A DNA stretch of 64,000 nt from Methanocaldococcus sp. FS406-22. Lineage in GTDB: Archaea; AGJL01; Methanococci; Methanococcales; Methanocaldococcaceae. The notes beneath the pieces were generated by a model. That model was not told the DNA's origin. It made no database searches and saw nothing but the letters and a program-made list of their open reading frames with translations. Below are positions 45,442-58,100 of the stretch, in pieces; position 1 is the first letter of the stretch, and every line of letters begins with the position of its first letter. Location: contig NC_013887.1 in the NCBI RefSeq assembly GCF_000025525.1, positions 258,729-322,728 of the forward strand, in the 5' to 3' direction. Position numbers and translations under genes: made by a program.

Positions 45442-46134
45442 TTATTGCTCTGAAAAAATGAACTTTATGACCTGCTTAGCAACTTCTAGAATTTTCTTTG
45501 TGGTTATATATGAGACTGCTTCATCATGATACTCAACACTCACATATTCTTCAACAATCTTAGCTCCTTTTTTTGCCAACTGCAAAGCAATAAAATGCTC
45601 AACTGCATAACCATCTCCAAAATTTATATCCTTTAAAAATTCCGCTTTTATTATTCTAAATCCACATTGAACATCTCTAAAGAAGTAAAACCTTTTCGAG
45701 TATATAAACACTGCTAACGATGTAAGAACTGAAGCAAAGAAATTAGAAAACTGCCTGTGTAATGGGATATGCTTATATTTCCTAACACCAAAAACAGCAT
45801 CTGCATTAGTATCTCTTAATTTTTTTAATAATTTTGGGATATCCATTGGCTTGTGTTGGTAGTCACCATCAATATATATGATATATTTGTATTTATTTAA
45901 AGATAGAGCAAATTTTGTCCCCTTCTCTATTGCTTTTGCCTTTCCTTCATTTTTTTCATTTCTTATTAAATATACTTTAATCTCAGAATTTTTTGCAAAT
46001 TCCTCAACAACTTTTGAAGTATTGTCTTTAGAACCATCATCCACTACTACAGCATCAATCCCCAACTTTTCTAAATCTTTTAAAACCTTTAAAATGTTTT
46101 TCTCCTCATTGAATGCTGGGACTATCGCAATCAT
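45442..46134 (-). CDS. Glycosyltransferase family 2, dolichol-phosphate-mannose-synthase-like
   Basis: A GT-A fold glycosyltransferase of 230 residues, corresponding to MJ0544. IVPAFNEEKNI (residues 3-13), VVDDGSKDNT and YIDGDYQHKP (the DxD metal site) are the family motifs. No membrane helix is clear except a weak hydrophobic segment in the FFASVLTSLAVFIY region (about residues 131-144). It likely transfers a sugar to a polyprenyl phosphate for N-glycans or lipids; donor and acceptor cannot be told. Start follows GTGATTACCT. Confidence 0.85.
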   Translation of the reverse strand: MIAIVPAFNEEKNILKVLKDLEKLGIDAVVVDDGSKDNTSKVVEEFAKNSEIKVYLIRNEKNEGKAKAIEKGTKFALSLNKYKYIIYIDGDYQHKPMDIPKLLKKLRDTNADAVFGVRKYKHIPLHRQFSNFFASVLTSLAVFIYSKRFYFFRDVQCGFRIIKAEFLKDINFGDGYAVEHFIALQLAKKGAKIVEEYVSVEYHDEAVSYITTKKILEVAKQVIKFIFSEQ

Positions 46135-46257
46135 AGGTAATCACAATATAAAGGATATGTTATTGTTATATTTTTAAAATTTTTCATTGTTAGTAAGCAA
46201 AATTAATTTTAATAAGGTTTGAAAAGCACTATAAAATAGGATTAATAATGATTTGCC

Positions 46258-47001
46258 TTAGATTTTAATGATATACATTACGATAAATCCAAACACTATA
46301 CCAATTATCAACCCAAGAATTCCATACGTCAGCCAATTACTAGTATTTTGTGTATTTCCAACAGTTTGTGTTGTTGATGTACCATTAGATTTTTGTGTTA
46401 CTTTTTCTTGGGATGTTGTTGTGCTAGTATTTTTAATATTTTCTGTTTTATTTGTTTCATTTAAGGTGATATTGGTCTCATTTATAGAGATGTTTGTAGT
46501 ATTTACCGTAGTTATGTTTGTAGTTATATTTTTAAATGTCTTAGTAATATTTTCTGAAGTCGTTGTATTTTCAAGCTTTATTTCCGATATATTTTCAGTT
46601 TCATTTTTTATATTATTCGGATATGTAACTTCGGGGAGTGTCAATATGATAATGTTGAATAAAAATTCTTTATTTACATCTATACCATCAACAAAATATT
46701 TCATTTGAACTTTAATTGTGTGATTTCCAGGCTTTACGGCTTTACCTTCAAATATATGAAATACTTTGGCATCTTCTGCGACTCCTGCATAGTGTAAGGT
46801 AGAGTTTTCAAACTCTACAGCATCTGAAAAAACTGTAACATTAAAGTCTTCAACGGCATATGGTGCTCTCCATTGGAATATAACGTATACTGAGCTATTT
46901 ACCAAACATTTTTCTGGGGTTATTATAATATCAGGATTGGTGGCATAGTTTGTTGCAAATAAGAAAAATATTAATGGAAGTAGCAAAAAAAACTTTTTCA
47001 T
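46258..47001 (-). CDS. Secreted Thr/Asn-rich protein with C-terminal membrane anchor
   Basis: A 247-residue protein with an N-terminal signal peptide ([20 protein letters not shown]), a beta-rich domain to about residue 130 ([20 protein letters not shown]), a long Asn/Thr/Ile-rich stalk full of N-x-T/S sequons (residues 130-215) and a C-terminal helix ([21 protein letters not shown]). This is a typical archaeal surface protein with a glycosylated stalk. It lies directly downstream of minD and a 56-residue membrane peptide in the same strand, sharing ribosome-site spacing of a few bases. Function unknown. Confidence 0.7.
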   Translation of the reverse strand: MKKFFLLLPLIFFLFATNYATNPDIIITPEKCLVNSSVYVIFQWRAPYAVEDFNVTVFSDAVEFENSTLHYAGVAEDAKVFHIFEGKAVKPGNHTIKVQMKYFVDGIDVNKEFLFNIIILTLPEVTYPNNIKNETENISEIKLENTTTSENITKTFKNITTNITTVNTTNISINETNITLNETNKTENIKNTSTTTSQEKVTQKSNGTSTTQTVGNTQNTSNWLTYGILGLIIGIVFGFIVMYIIKI

Positions 47002-47002
47002 T

Positions 47003-47173
47003 TTATCCACCGAGCTTTAGTTTTCTTATTCTTTCATTTAGTTTCTCAACCTCCTCTTTTGTTAGTCTTGTGGCCCTTTTAACTTCTTCTAATTCCTTTT
47101 GTAACATGATTACCTTAATACCCAATATTATGTTGAGAATTATGCTAATAGCCACAATCACATACAAAATCAT
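47003..47173 (-). CDS. 56-residue membrane and coiled-coil protein between minD and secreted protein
   Basis: Short gene. It starts with ATG at 47173 behind GGGAGGAGATAAAG and encodes a membrane helix ([20 protein letters not shown]) followed by a charged heptad-like segment ([20 protein letters not shown]) that should form a coiled coil. The stop is at 47003, 2 bp before the start of the secreted-protein gene, and the start is 3 bp after minD. The tight packing, strong site and clear topology support a real gene. It could link MinD to the membrane; this is inference. Confidence 0.75.
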   Translation of the reverse strand: MILYVIVAISIILNIILGIKVIMLQKELEEVKRATRLTKEEVEKLNERIRKLKLGG

Positions 47174-47175
47174 CT

Positions 47176-47958
47176 TTATCTCCTCCCAAACAATCCTTTA
47201 ATAAACCTTGATATGAAGGATTCTTTCTTCTTCTTAAGTTGTGCCTCATATTTAACCCCAACCAACTTAGCGGCAATCTCCATAATTGCCTGAGCAGCTG
47301 GTGAGTCAGGATACATGATAACAAGAGGAGTCCCAAACGCAGCTGCTTTTCTAACATGAGGGTCTTCTGGAACAACACCTATAACAGGAACCTCTAAGAT
47401 GGTTTCTATGGCCTTAACTCCCAACTCTGTACTTTCATTAGAAACCCTATTAACAATAGCCCCAATAATGTCAGTTCCCAATCTTTTTGTTATAGCGATA
47501 ATTTTTAATGCATCTGATATTGAGGATATCTCAGGATTTACAACAACAATTAAACCATCTGCTGATGATATTGCTATCAGTGTCTCTTTTCCAATACCTG
47601 CTGGACAGTCAATAATTAAAATCTCAACTAAATCATGTATTGCCTTTAAAACTTCTTCAAGTTTTTCTGGCTTAGCCCTTCTAAATTTTTCTAATGAAAC
47701 TCCAGCCGGGATAACCAAAACTCCTTCAGGTCCCTCGTAAATTGCATCCTTTATATCTGCTTTGCCAGCTAACACATCGTTCAAAGTTATTGGCTTTCCT
47801 TCTAATCCCATTATAAGCTCTAAATTAGCCATTGCTATATCAGCATCTAAAACAGCTACTTTTTTCCCAAATTTTGCAAGAGCCACGGCAAGATTTGCAG
47901 CTATTGTTGTCTTTCCAGTTCCCCCTTTTCCAGATGCTATTGCGATAGCTATTGCCAT
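47176..47958 (-). CDS. minD: MinD/ParA-family ATPase
   Basis: P-loop ATPase of the MinD family (260 residues), corresponding to MJ0547. The deviant Walker A motif is ASGKGGTGKTT (residues about 6-16), with DADIAMANLELIMGL as the switch region and LIIDCPAGIG as Walker B. Its C-terminus (KKKKESFISRFIKGLFGRR) looks like the amphipathic membrane-binding helix of MinD. Methanogens lack a classical MinCE system, so its role may be in positioning surface structures. Start ATG at 47958 follows GGTGACATTA. Confidence 0.88.
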   Translation of the reverse strand: MAIAIAIASGKGGTGKTTIAANLAVALAKFGKKVAVLDADIAMANLELIMGLEGKPITLNDVLAGKADIKDAIYEGPEGVLVIPAGVSLEKFRRAKPEKLEEVLKAIHDLVEILIIDCPAGIGKETLIAISSADGLIVVVNPEISSISDALKIIAITKRLGTDIIGAIVNRVSNESTELGVKAIETILEVPVIGVVPEDPHVRKAAAFGTPLVIMYPDSPAAQAIMEIAAKLVGVKYEAQLKKKKESFISRFIKGLFGRR

Positions 47959-48054
47959 TAATGTCACCATTCAAAAATGTTTCATATTAATTATATGACA
48001 TCAAGATTATAAAGTTTTAGGTTAAATAAATTACTCTTTGGTTTAGTTATTTAT

Positions 48055-48948
<894 letters not shown>

Positions 48949-48954
48949 TTAGAC

Positions 48955-48974
48955 TAATAATATTAGTATTATTA
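48955..48974 (+). promoter_or_regulatory. Operator-like inverted repeat upstream of nikR
   Basis: TAATAATA-TTAG-TATTATTA is a perfect 8-bp inverted repeat between nikR and its divergent neighbour. It may be a NikR or other repressor site; NikR regulation of its own gene is a guess. Confidence 0.45.
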
Positions 48975-49044
48975 TTATCGTTAATCTTATATATTAGTTA
49001 TTAAATAGTAATATTAATAACCTCAAAAATAAACGGGGGAGAGT

Positions 49045-49470
49045 ATGACAGAAATGGATAGGATAAGCATATCACTACCTTCAAAGCTCTTGAGAGAGTT
49101 TGATGAGATAATTGCTGAAAGAGGATATGCAAGTAGAAGTGAAGCAATAAGAGATGCCATTAGAGATTATATAATAAAACACAAATGGATTCACAGCTTG
49201 GAAGGGGAGAGAGCTGGAAGTATTAGCGTAATTTATAATCATCACGCTTCAGATGTTATGGAAAAGATAACTGAAATTCAGCATAACTATACAGACATCA
49301 TTGTAGCAACACTCCATTTACACTTAGACCACGACCACTGCTTAGAAACAATATTGGTTAGAGGAGATGCTAAGAGAATTAGAGAGCTAACAGATAGATT
49401 AACTGCCTTAAAAGGAGTTAAACAAGTTAAATTAAGTGTTATGGTTCCAGGAGGACAGATTCCAGAATAA
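49045..49470 (+). CDS. nikR: Nickel-responsive regulator NikR
   Basis: Ribbon-helix-helix repressor that binds Ni(II), used to control nickel uptake; nickel is needed here for hydrogenases and F430. The 141-residue protein has the N-terminal RHH DNA-binding domain (RISISLPSKLLREFDEIIAE) and a C-terminal ACT domain with the nickel-ligand region VIYNHHASDV, LHLHLDHDHCLE (His and Cys ligands). It corresponds to MJ0549. ATG at 49045 follows GGGGGAGAGT. Confidence 0.93.
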   Translation: MTEMDRISISLPSKLLREFDEIIAERGYASRSEAIRDAIRDYIIKHKWIHSLEGERAGSISVIYNHHASDVMEKITEIQHNYTDIIVATLHLHLDHDHCLETILVRGDAKRIRELTDRLTALKGVKQVKLSVMVPGGQIPE

Positions 49471-49473
49471 TTT

Positions 49474-50571
49474 TTATAACAAAAGTTTTTTCTCATCCCC
49501 CAATGGGACTATATTTTTATTTTCAACTTCAATGTATGCCTCCCATATTTTTTTACATTCACATTCAACATTTAAAATATCAATATCCTGCATTAAAGTG
49601 AATCTCTCCAACTTTTCTTTAATCAATTTGTTGCATTTGCAATTGTATAGGTTATGAGCCCCTCTCTCACTACCAACACCAGAAGTATCGCACATAATTA
49701 AAGCTTTAGGATTGCTTTTTTTAACTTCTCTCAATATCTCAATTACACTCCACAAGAATGGTGGCCTATATTGATTCTTATTAAAAAAGAACTCCATCAC
49801 ACTTCCTTTATGGACTGTAGCTGGGCAGAAAGATATTCTTGAGCAGCCCAACTCTATACATTTATTTGCTGAGTATATGGCATCCTCAATTGCCTCTTTT
49901 TCAGTTATAAATAAAGGTTTTATCAACAAATAAGCTTTTATTCCAACGTTGTAGTTTTTAGATAACTCTATCACTCTGATTATTTGTTCATTTGTTATTC
50001 CTTTGTTAATTGCCTTTTCTCTAATTTCTTCATTAAAACTTTCTATTCCTACTCCAATTTCAACATTAACATCTAAATACTTTCTAATCTCATTTAATTT
50101 ATCTTCATCGATAAATTCAGGTCTTGATTCAATAGCCACTTCTTTTAAATTATCAAATTCACTTAATTTTTTGAAAATATAATCTCTTGCCTCTTTTGGC
50201 ACTTCCCTATCATCTAAGAAACTTCCAGAAGTGAAGATTTTAACACTAAAATCTTTGAGATTGTTTATTTTTTCTTTATACTTTTCAATTGCATAATTAA
50301 ACTGATTTATTATATTTTCAGCAGTTATTTTTTCAGGGGAAGAGTCCATTAAATAGGAACACATCAAACAACCTCCTTCTTTTGCATAATAACAGCCCTC
50401 TGTCCTTAAAATTATTGTAAGGGATTTCCCTATGCTAAAATCTCTATATATATCATCTTGAATCCACACAGCGATGGGTTTATCCTTATCTCTGGGTTTT
50501 CTCTTTTTTAAATGCTTCTCTCTCAATTTCTTTAGAAATTCTTTATAATCATAATTAACAATTTGGTTCAT
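49474..50571 (-). CDS. Probable archaeosine-synthesis radical SAM protein (RaSEA family)
   Basis: A 365-residue radical SAM protein. The N-terminus VWIQDDIYRDFSIGKSLTII and the iron-sulfur motif CYYAKEGGCLMCSY, Cys-x7-Cys-x2-Cys, fit the RaSEA-type family (TIGR01210), which works with ArcS to turn preQ0-lysine-tRNA into archaeosine (G+) in the D-arm. The C-terminus (CDTSGVGSERGAHNLYNCKC and CECKKIW) is also typical. The archaeosine assignment rests on memory of this family and is moderately certain. Start follows GTTGATAAA. Confidence 0.7.
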   Translation of the reverse strand: MNQIVNYDYKEFLKKLREKHLKKRKPRDKDKPIAVWIQDDIYRDFSIGKSLTIILRTEGCYYAKEGGCLMCSYLMDSSPEKITAENIINQFNYAIEKYKEKINNLKDFSVKIFTSGSFLDDREVPKEARDYIFKKLSEFDNLKEVAIESRPEFIDEDKLNEIRKYLDVNVEIGVGIESFNEEIREKAINKGITNEQIIRVIELSKNYNVGIKAYLLIKPLFITEKEAIEDAIYSANKCIELGCSRISFCPATVHKGSVMEFFFNKNQYRPPFLWSVIEILREVKKSNPKALIMCDTSGVGSERGAHNLYNCKCNKLIKEKLERFTLMQDIDILNVECECKKIWEAYIEVENKNIVPLGDEKKLLL

Positions 50572-50628
50572 TTTATCAACTCTTTTATGTTATTTTAATA
50601 TCTAGGATTTTAGCTACTTTATGGCTCA

Positions 50629-51447
50629 TTATTCAAAAATAATTCTATACAAGTCCTGTTTCAATTTTTCAATTCCATAATTTTCTACAAAATCTGCCAT
50701 TCTACCTTTACCAAACTTTGCATATAAACTTATCAATTCATCAATAACCAATAAAACATCATCCTCAGTTTTTAAATCTATTAGGTGTTTTCCCTCTTTA
50801 TATATTCTCCCTCCTTTTCCTCCAACGAATATACTGATAACTCTTTCAGCTTCAAAAGCATCACATAATCCAATACATTTCCCTTCTCCAGTGCATGTAT
50901 CTTTTATTATTTTATTTTCCCAATCTATAGCATCTAAATCACAAAAATCTTTACATTTTCCACAATCCGAGCATTTCTCTTTGTTTATAGTTATTTTGTA
51001 TCTATAGCATATTCCAATATCACAAAATCTATGAAATGTGCATGAATTTGGGCAACCACTAACATTTATCTTTACCTTTCTTGGAACCCAAACACCTTCA
51101 AACTCCTCATGAATCCTCCTTGCCAAAGAAACTGAATCTCCGATAGCATTGTAACACTCTAAGCCAATGCAGGATACAACTTGCCTTACCCTATTTCCAG
51201 TTGAACCTAAGCTTAAATTAACACTATTTAAAATTTTTTCAACATCTTCCAAATATTCTGGAGATATCTTAAATTCAATGCCTTGTCTTGTTGTTATATG
51301 AGCTCTATTATCACCAAAATTTTCAATAACATAGGCTATTGCCTTTAACTGCTCAGCATTTATAAATCCAGGTTTTAAAGAAATTCTTAATGTATAGTTA
51401 TCTTTTTTCATTATAACGCCATATTTTAAGTCTATATTGCAGTGCAT
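50629..51447 (-). CDS. Small sulfite-reductase-like sirohaem iron-sulfur protein
   Basis: A 272-residue protein resembling the C-terminal half of sulfite reductase. The ferredoxin-like sirohaem domain begins LRISLKPGFINAEQLKAIAY; the sirohaem/[4Fe-4S] ligands are CIGLEC and GCPNSC (about residues 105-165). It also has an inserted ferredoxin domain (CSDCGKCKDFC and CTGEGKCIGLC). It corresponds to MJ0551. Such short sulfite reductases occur in many methanogens and may serve in assimilation or in a distinct reduction. The adjacent cbiJ gene handles tetrapyrroles. ATG at 51447 follows GGTGAAAAGG. Confidence 0.82.
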   Translation of the reverse strand: MHCNIDLKYGVIMKKDNYTLRISLKPGFINAEQLKAIAYVIENFGDNRAHITTRQGIEFKISPEYLEDVEKILNSVNLSLGSTGNRVRQVVSCIGLECYNAIGDSVSLARRIHEEFEGVWVPRKVKINVSGCPNSCTFHRFCDIGICYRYKITINKEKCSDCGKCKDFCDLDAIDWENKIIKDTCTGEGKCIGLCDAFEAERVISIFVGGKGGRIYKEGKHLIDLKTEDDVLLVIDELISLYAKFGKGRMADFVENYGIEKLKQDLYRIIFE

Positions 51448-51463
51448 CCTTTTCACCAAAAAA

Positions 51464-52213
51464 TTATAAAGTTAAATTTTTAATGTAATTAACTAACTCA
51501 TTTACATCATCAAAACAAATTGGATAATTAATTTTTGGCCTTTCAACAACTATAACCTTAGCTCCAGCTTCTAAAGCTCCATAAACTTTTTCTTTAAATC
51601 CTCCACTCTCCCCACTATCTTTGGTTATTATGGCATCGCATCCATAACCCTTAATTAAATATTTGTTAAGCTCCTTGGAAAAAGTCCCATACATAGCTAC
51701 AATATTTTTTTGTGGCAAAATCTTTAAAGCCTCATTTACAGAGATTGGCAGAACTCTTGCTATAACCTTATCTTTCCCAACGATATCAACAACTGTCTTT
51801 AAATTCTTAATTCCTGCCATGTGAAATACTTTATTTGCTTTTTTAGCCAATCTTGCAGCTTCAATAAAATCTTTAACATATATAACATTTGGGTGGTTTA
51901 TCTTTTCCTCTTTTCTCTCAAATCTTACATATTTTATATCAAGCTCTTTACAAACATCAATAGCATTTTTGCTTGCATTTATTGCAAAAGGATGGGTGGC
52001 ATCGACTAAGATATCTATATTGTATTTTTCTATAACATCTTTCAGCTCATTTTTATCTAAAGGCTTTGCTATCACCTCATCAGCAAACTCCTCTCCTAAT
52101 TTTCCACCGTAATCAGTTGTAGAAGTGTATAAAATAAAGACATCTCCTAAATTCTTTAACTTTTTACCAATTTCAACGCTATCTTTAGTTCCTCCCATTA
52201 ACAATAGCTTCAT
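51464..52213 (-). CDS. cbiJ: Cobalt-precorrin-6A reductase CbiJ
   Basis: NADPH-dependent reductase in the anaerobic cobalamin pathway that converts cobalt-precorrin-6A to -6B. The 249-residue protein starts with MKLLLMGGTKDSVEIGKKL, contains VDATHPFAINASKNAID (the CbiJ signature, about residues 70-86) and KDSGESGGFKEKV near residue 200. It corresponds to MJ0552. Corrinoids are needed for the methyltransferases of methanogenesis. Start follows GGTGAAGTT. Confidence 0.92.
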   Translation of the reverse strand: MKLLLMGGTKDSVEIGKKLKNLGDVFILYTSTTDYGGKLGEEFADEVIAKPLDKNELKDVIEKYNIDILVDATHPFAINASKNAIDVCKELDIKYVRFERKEEKINHPNVIYVKDFIEAARLAKKANKVFHMAGIKNLKTVVDIVGKDKVIARVLPISVNEALKILPQKNIVAMYGTFSKELNKYLIKGYGCDAIITKDSGESGGFKEKVYGALEAGAKVIVVERPKINYPICFDDVNELVNYIKNLTL

Positions 52214-52277
52214 AACTTCACCATAAATATTTTATTTCTCAATATCATTATCTTTTATTGAGATATTTATTTTATAG

Positions 52278-53339
<1,062 letters not shown>

Positions 53340-53345
53340 ATATTT

Positions 53346-53849
53346 TTATTTTGTATTATATAAGGTCGTAAGGATTTTTAACTCTTTTATAACATTTTTA
53401 TATAGCAGTTTTATAATATCCTCCATAAAAATAATGCCTTCTAATTTTCCAAGAATTTTTTCAGGATATTTTGTATTGATTACTGGAAGTTGGTCTAATT
53501 TCTTATCAAATTCTATCATTTTTTCGAAGGCAGTAATTATATCCTCGTCAGCTGTTGTATAAGGAGGATTTTTTAGCATAACCTCCCCCACATTAAGATA
53601 TGGATGGCTCATCATATATTTTCTAATTTCTCTTAGTGTAATAAATCCAATCATTACTCCCCTATCATCAACTACAGGCATTCCACTAATGTTGTATTTA
53701 ATCATTTCGTCAAATATCTCCCCTATTGTTTTTTCGGGCGTTGTTGTAATTACATCACCAGATACCATTACATCTTTCACTCTAACTTTTTGTAGCTCTT
53801 TATATTTATTGAGGGTTCTTACTAAGTGTAGTTTCACGAATTTTGACAT
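53346..53849 (-). CDS. Two-CBS-domain protein
   Basis: A 167-residue soluble protein made of one Bateman module, two CBS domains: VKDVMVSGDVITTTPEKTIG (about residues 23-42) and VGEVMLKNPPYTTADEDI (about 87-104). These bind adenine nucleotides and act as sensors of energy or SAM/AMP. It corresponds to MJ0556. No fused enzyme domain. The stop lies 6 bp from that of the peptidase gene, convergent. Start follows AGGTAGATATT. Confidence 0.88.
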   Translation of the reverse strand: MSKFVKLHLVRTLNKYKELQKVRVKDVMVSGDVITTTPEKTIGEIFDEMIKYNISGMPVVDDRGVMIGFITLREIRKYMMSHPYLNVGEVMLKNPPYTTADEDIITAFEKMIEFDKKLDQLPVINTKYPEKILGKLEGIIFMEDIIKLLYKNVIKELKILTTLYNTK

Positions 53850-54022
53850 AATATCTACCTACTTTGATTGCCACCCCTTAGATTATAATTTATTTAATGT
53901 GGTAAAGACAGTAACAATAATATTTTTGTTATTATGACTTAAATAAGTTAGTGCAATATAAGCCACTTTAAATTTTTAAAGTTACAAAATAGTAAAAATA
54001 TATAAAAATATATTGAAATATT

Positions 54023-55436
<1,414 letters not shown>

Positions 55437-55528
55437 TGTGACCCCTCAAAAAGTTTTAATTACCTGTAAGAATAAATATTATCCTTAATGGTATTTAAAT
55501 GTTAAAGATAACTTTAATTGGTGATATC

Positions 55529-56329
55529 ATGGAAATATTGATAGTTAATGATGATGGAATTTACTCACCTTCATTGATAGCATTATACAACGCTTTAAAA
55601 GAGAGATTTGAAGATGCAGAGATAACGATAGTGGCTCCAACAAATCAGCAGAGTGGAATTGGTAGGGCTATAAGTTTATTTGAACCACTGAGGATGACTA
55701 AGGTTAAGTTAGCAAAAGATATTATTGGCTACGCTGTTTCTGGAACACCGACTGACTGTGTAATATTGGGAATATATCAAATATTAAAAAAAGTTCCAGA
55801 TTTGGTTATTTCAGGGATAAACATTGGGGAAAACCTTGGGACTGAAATAATGACTTCTGGAACTTTGGGGGCTGCATTTGAAGCAGCTCATCATGGGGCT
55901 AAATCTATTGCATCCTCATTACAAATAACTTCAGACCACTTAAAATTTAGAGAGTTAGAGATACCAATAAATTTTGAAATTCCTGCAAAAATAACTGCAA
56001 AAATTGCTGAAAAATATTTGGATTATGACATGCCATGTGATGTCTTAAATATAAACATCCCAGAAAATGCAACCTTAGAAACTCCTATAGAAATAACAAG
56101 ATTAGCAAGAAAGATGTACACAACACATGTTGAGGAAAGAGTAGATCCAAGGGGGAGGAGTTATTACTGGATTGACGGCTACCCAATATTTGAGGAGGAA
56201 GAAGATACAGATGTCTATGTTCTGAGAAAGAAGGGACATATCTCAGTAACTCCTTTAACCTTAGATACAACTATTAAGAATTTAGATGAGTTTAAAAACA
56301 AATATGGGAAAATCCTCTGTGAGAAATAG
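55529..56329 (+). CDS. surE: 5'/3'-nucleotidase SurE
   Basis: Metal-dependent phosphatase acting on nucleoside monophosphates. The 266-residue protein has the SurE signature MEILIVNDDGIYSPSLIALY at the start with the metal-binding Asp pair, the segment SGTPTDCVILGI, and ISGINIGENLG followed by SGTLGAAFEA. It corresponds to MJ0559. The ATG at 55529 follows GGTGATATC; an in-frame ATG at 55499 lies upstream without a site. Confidence 0.93.
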   Translation: MEILIVNDDGIYSPSLIALYNALKERFEDAEITIVAPTNQQSGIGRAISLFEPLRMTKVKLAKDIIGYAVSGTPTDCVILGIYQILKKVPDLVISGINIGENLGTEIMTSGTLGAAFEAAHHGAKSIASSLQITSDHLKFRELEIPINFEIPAKITAKIAEKYLDYDMPCDVLNINIPENATLETPIEITRLARKMYTTHVEERVDPRGRSYYWIDGYPIFEEEEDTDVYVLRKKGHISVTPLTLDTTIKNLDEFKNKYGKILCEK

Positions 56330-56342
56330 GAATTGTTTAAAG

Positions 56343-56759
56343 TTAGTATAATCCACTTTTTCTAAGTTTTTGTAGTTTTTCTTGAATAGCTTTTTCTAAT
56401 TTTGTTAATTCCCCTGTATTGTGAAAATCGGTAATTTTTAAAGTTTTTGGATTAATGTATGTCCAAGCTCCTGCATAGACAATAATATCGTATTTAAGAG
56501 GTTTATATCCCCTTTTTTCCATTTCTTTATAGACATTCTTAAAATCTATGCAATCTATTAAATCTAGTCCAAATTCATCATATTCAATAAGTTTTCCCAT
56601 TAATTTTTCTGATCTTTTTAGTTCTTCCCATTTTATACTTTTTACTATTGCCTCTGCCAAATCGTTTATAAATTTTTCTTCTGTAACATCATCTGGAGCT
56701 ATAAACTCAAAATCATAAAAATCCTCATAAGAAGAGAACTCTACTCTAACAATCTTCAT
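56343..56759 (-). CDS. Conserved protein of unknown function
   Basis: A 138-residue acidic, soluble protein (MKIVRVEFSSYEDFYDFEFI at the start), probably an alpha/beta fold, with a C-terminal basic helix (LEKAIQEKLQKLRKSGLY). I can only place it as the equivalent of a hypothetical protein in the M. jannaschii gene order (MJ0560). It is convergent with surE with a 13-bp gap. Start follows AAGGG. Confidence 0.65.
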   Translation of the reverse strand: MKIVRVEFSSYEDFYDFEFIAPDDVTEEKFINDLAEAIVKSIKWEELKRSEKLMGKLIEYDEFGLDLIDCIDFKNVYKEMEKRGYKPLKYDIIVYAGAWTYINPKTLKITDFHNTGELTKLEKAIQEKLQKLRKSGLY

Positions 56760-57037
56760 TAAAAAACCCTTTTTGTATTGTTTAATTAAGAAATATAGAA
56801 CGAAATAAATAATACTTAAAATTTGTGTTATTATAATTTTTTGATAATTTTAATCTAACCATATTTAAAATCATTAAAATAATTAAAATTAAAAATCTAA
56901 AAGAATAAGACCCTATTTCAAAAATAAAAGGTTTTTCTCTGTATATTCTATTAATTAAAAGTTTTAATATTAATTAACTTTAAATATTGTAATTACAAAT
57001 AGATATAGGGTTTTGAACAGTAGAAAGGGTGGTTTTA

Positions 57038-58060
57038 TTGACTTGCACCATTATTGTTGGAGGACAATGGGGAGATGAAGGTAAAGGGAAAATAATAAGC
57101 TATATTTGTGATAAAGACAAGCCATCAATTATTGCAAGAGGAGGAGTAGGACCAAATGCTGGACATACTGTAAATATTGGAGGAAAATCTTATGGAATTA
57201 GAATGATACCTACAGGATTCCCATACAAAGAGGCAAAGTTAGCTATAGGAGCAGGTGTTTTAGTAGACCCAGAAGTTTTGTTAAAAGAGGTGGAGATGCT
57301 TAAAGACTTTAATGTTAGAGAGAGACTGATTGTAGATTACAGATGTGGAATTATTGAAGAAAAACACAAAATTATGGATAAAAAAGATGAGCACTTAGCT
57401 AAAGAGATTGGAACTACTGGAAGTGGCTGTGGCCCTGCAAATGTTGATAGAGTGTTGAGGATTTTAAAACAGGCAAAGGATATTGAAGAGTTAAAAGAAT
57501 TTTTAGGAGACGTCTCTGAAGAAGTCAATAATGCGTTGGATAGAGAAGAAAATGTTTTAATTGAAGGAACACAAGGAACTTTGCTCTCTTTATATTATGG
57601 AACATATCCTTATGTAACATCCAAGGATACAACCGCTTCATCATTTGCTGCTGATGTTGGTATCGGCCCTACAAAAGTTGATGAAGTTATAGTAGTCTTT
57701 AAAAGCTTCCCTACAAGAGTAGGAGCTGGGCCATTTCCAACTGAAATGTCGTTAGAAGAGGCAGAGAGTCTAGGAATTGTTGAGTATGGAACAGTTACCG
57801 GAAGAAGGAGAAGAGTTGGTTATTTTGACTTTGAATTAGCAAGAAAAGCTTGTAGGTTGAATGGAGCAACACAGATAGCTTTAACTGGTTTGGATAAATA
57901 TGATAAAGAGTGTTATGGAGTAACCGAATACAGCAAATTAACTGAAAAGGCCAAAGAATTTATAAATAAGATTGAAGAAGCTACAGGAGTTCCAGTAACT
58001 ATAATCTCTACAGGCCCAGAAATGCATCAAACAATTGATTTAAGAAGTGAGAAATTATAA
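57038..58060 (+). CDS. purA: Adenylosuccinate synthetase
   Basis: Joins IMP and aspartate using GTP in AMP synthesis. The 340-residue protein is the short archaeal type, without the roughly 100-residue insertion of bacterial enzymes. [11 protein letters not shown] (near residues 8-18) is the GTP/active-site loop, with GPNAGHTV and [16 protein letters not shown] later. It corresponds to MJ0561. Translation starts at the TTG at 57038 behind GGGTGG. The 278-bp gap upstream has a 12-bp palindrome TTGTAATTACAA at 56987-56998, a possible operator, and little else. Confidence 0.93.
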   Translation: MTCTIIVGGQWGDEGKGKIISYICDKDKPSIIARGGVGPNAGHTVNIGGKSYGIRMIPTGFPYKEAKLAIGAGVLVDPEVLLKEVEMLKDFNVRERLIVDYRCGIIEEKHKIMDKKDEHLAKEIGTTGSGCGPANVDRVLRILKQAKDIEELKEFLGDVSEEVNNALDREENVLIEGTQGTLLSLYYGTYPYVTSKDTTASSFAADVGIGPTKVDEVIVVFKSFPTRVGAGPFPTEMSLEEAESLGIVEYGTVTGRRRRVGYFDFELARKACRLNGATQIALTGLDKYDKECYGVTEYSKLTEKAKEFINKIEEATGVPVTIISTGPEMHQTIDLRSEKL

Positions 58061-58100
58061 AAATTCCAAAGAATTTTAATTAAAAAACTTTTTATTTATT

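Noticed and set aside
56760-57037. Small gene in the gap before purA
   Set aside because: Only AT-rich sequence with stop codons in all frames, a short palindrome and weak repeats near ACCCTAT; nothing protein-like.
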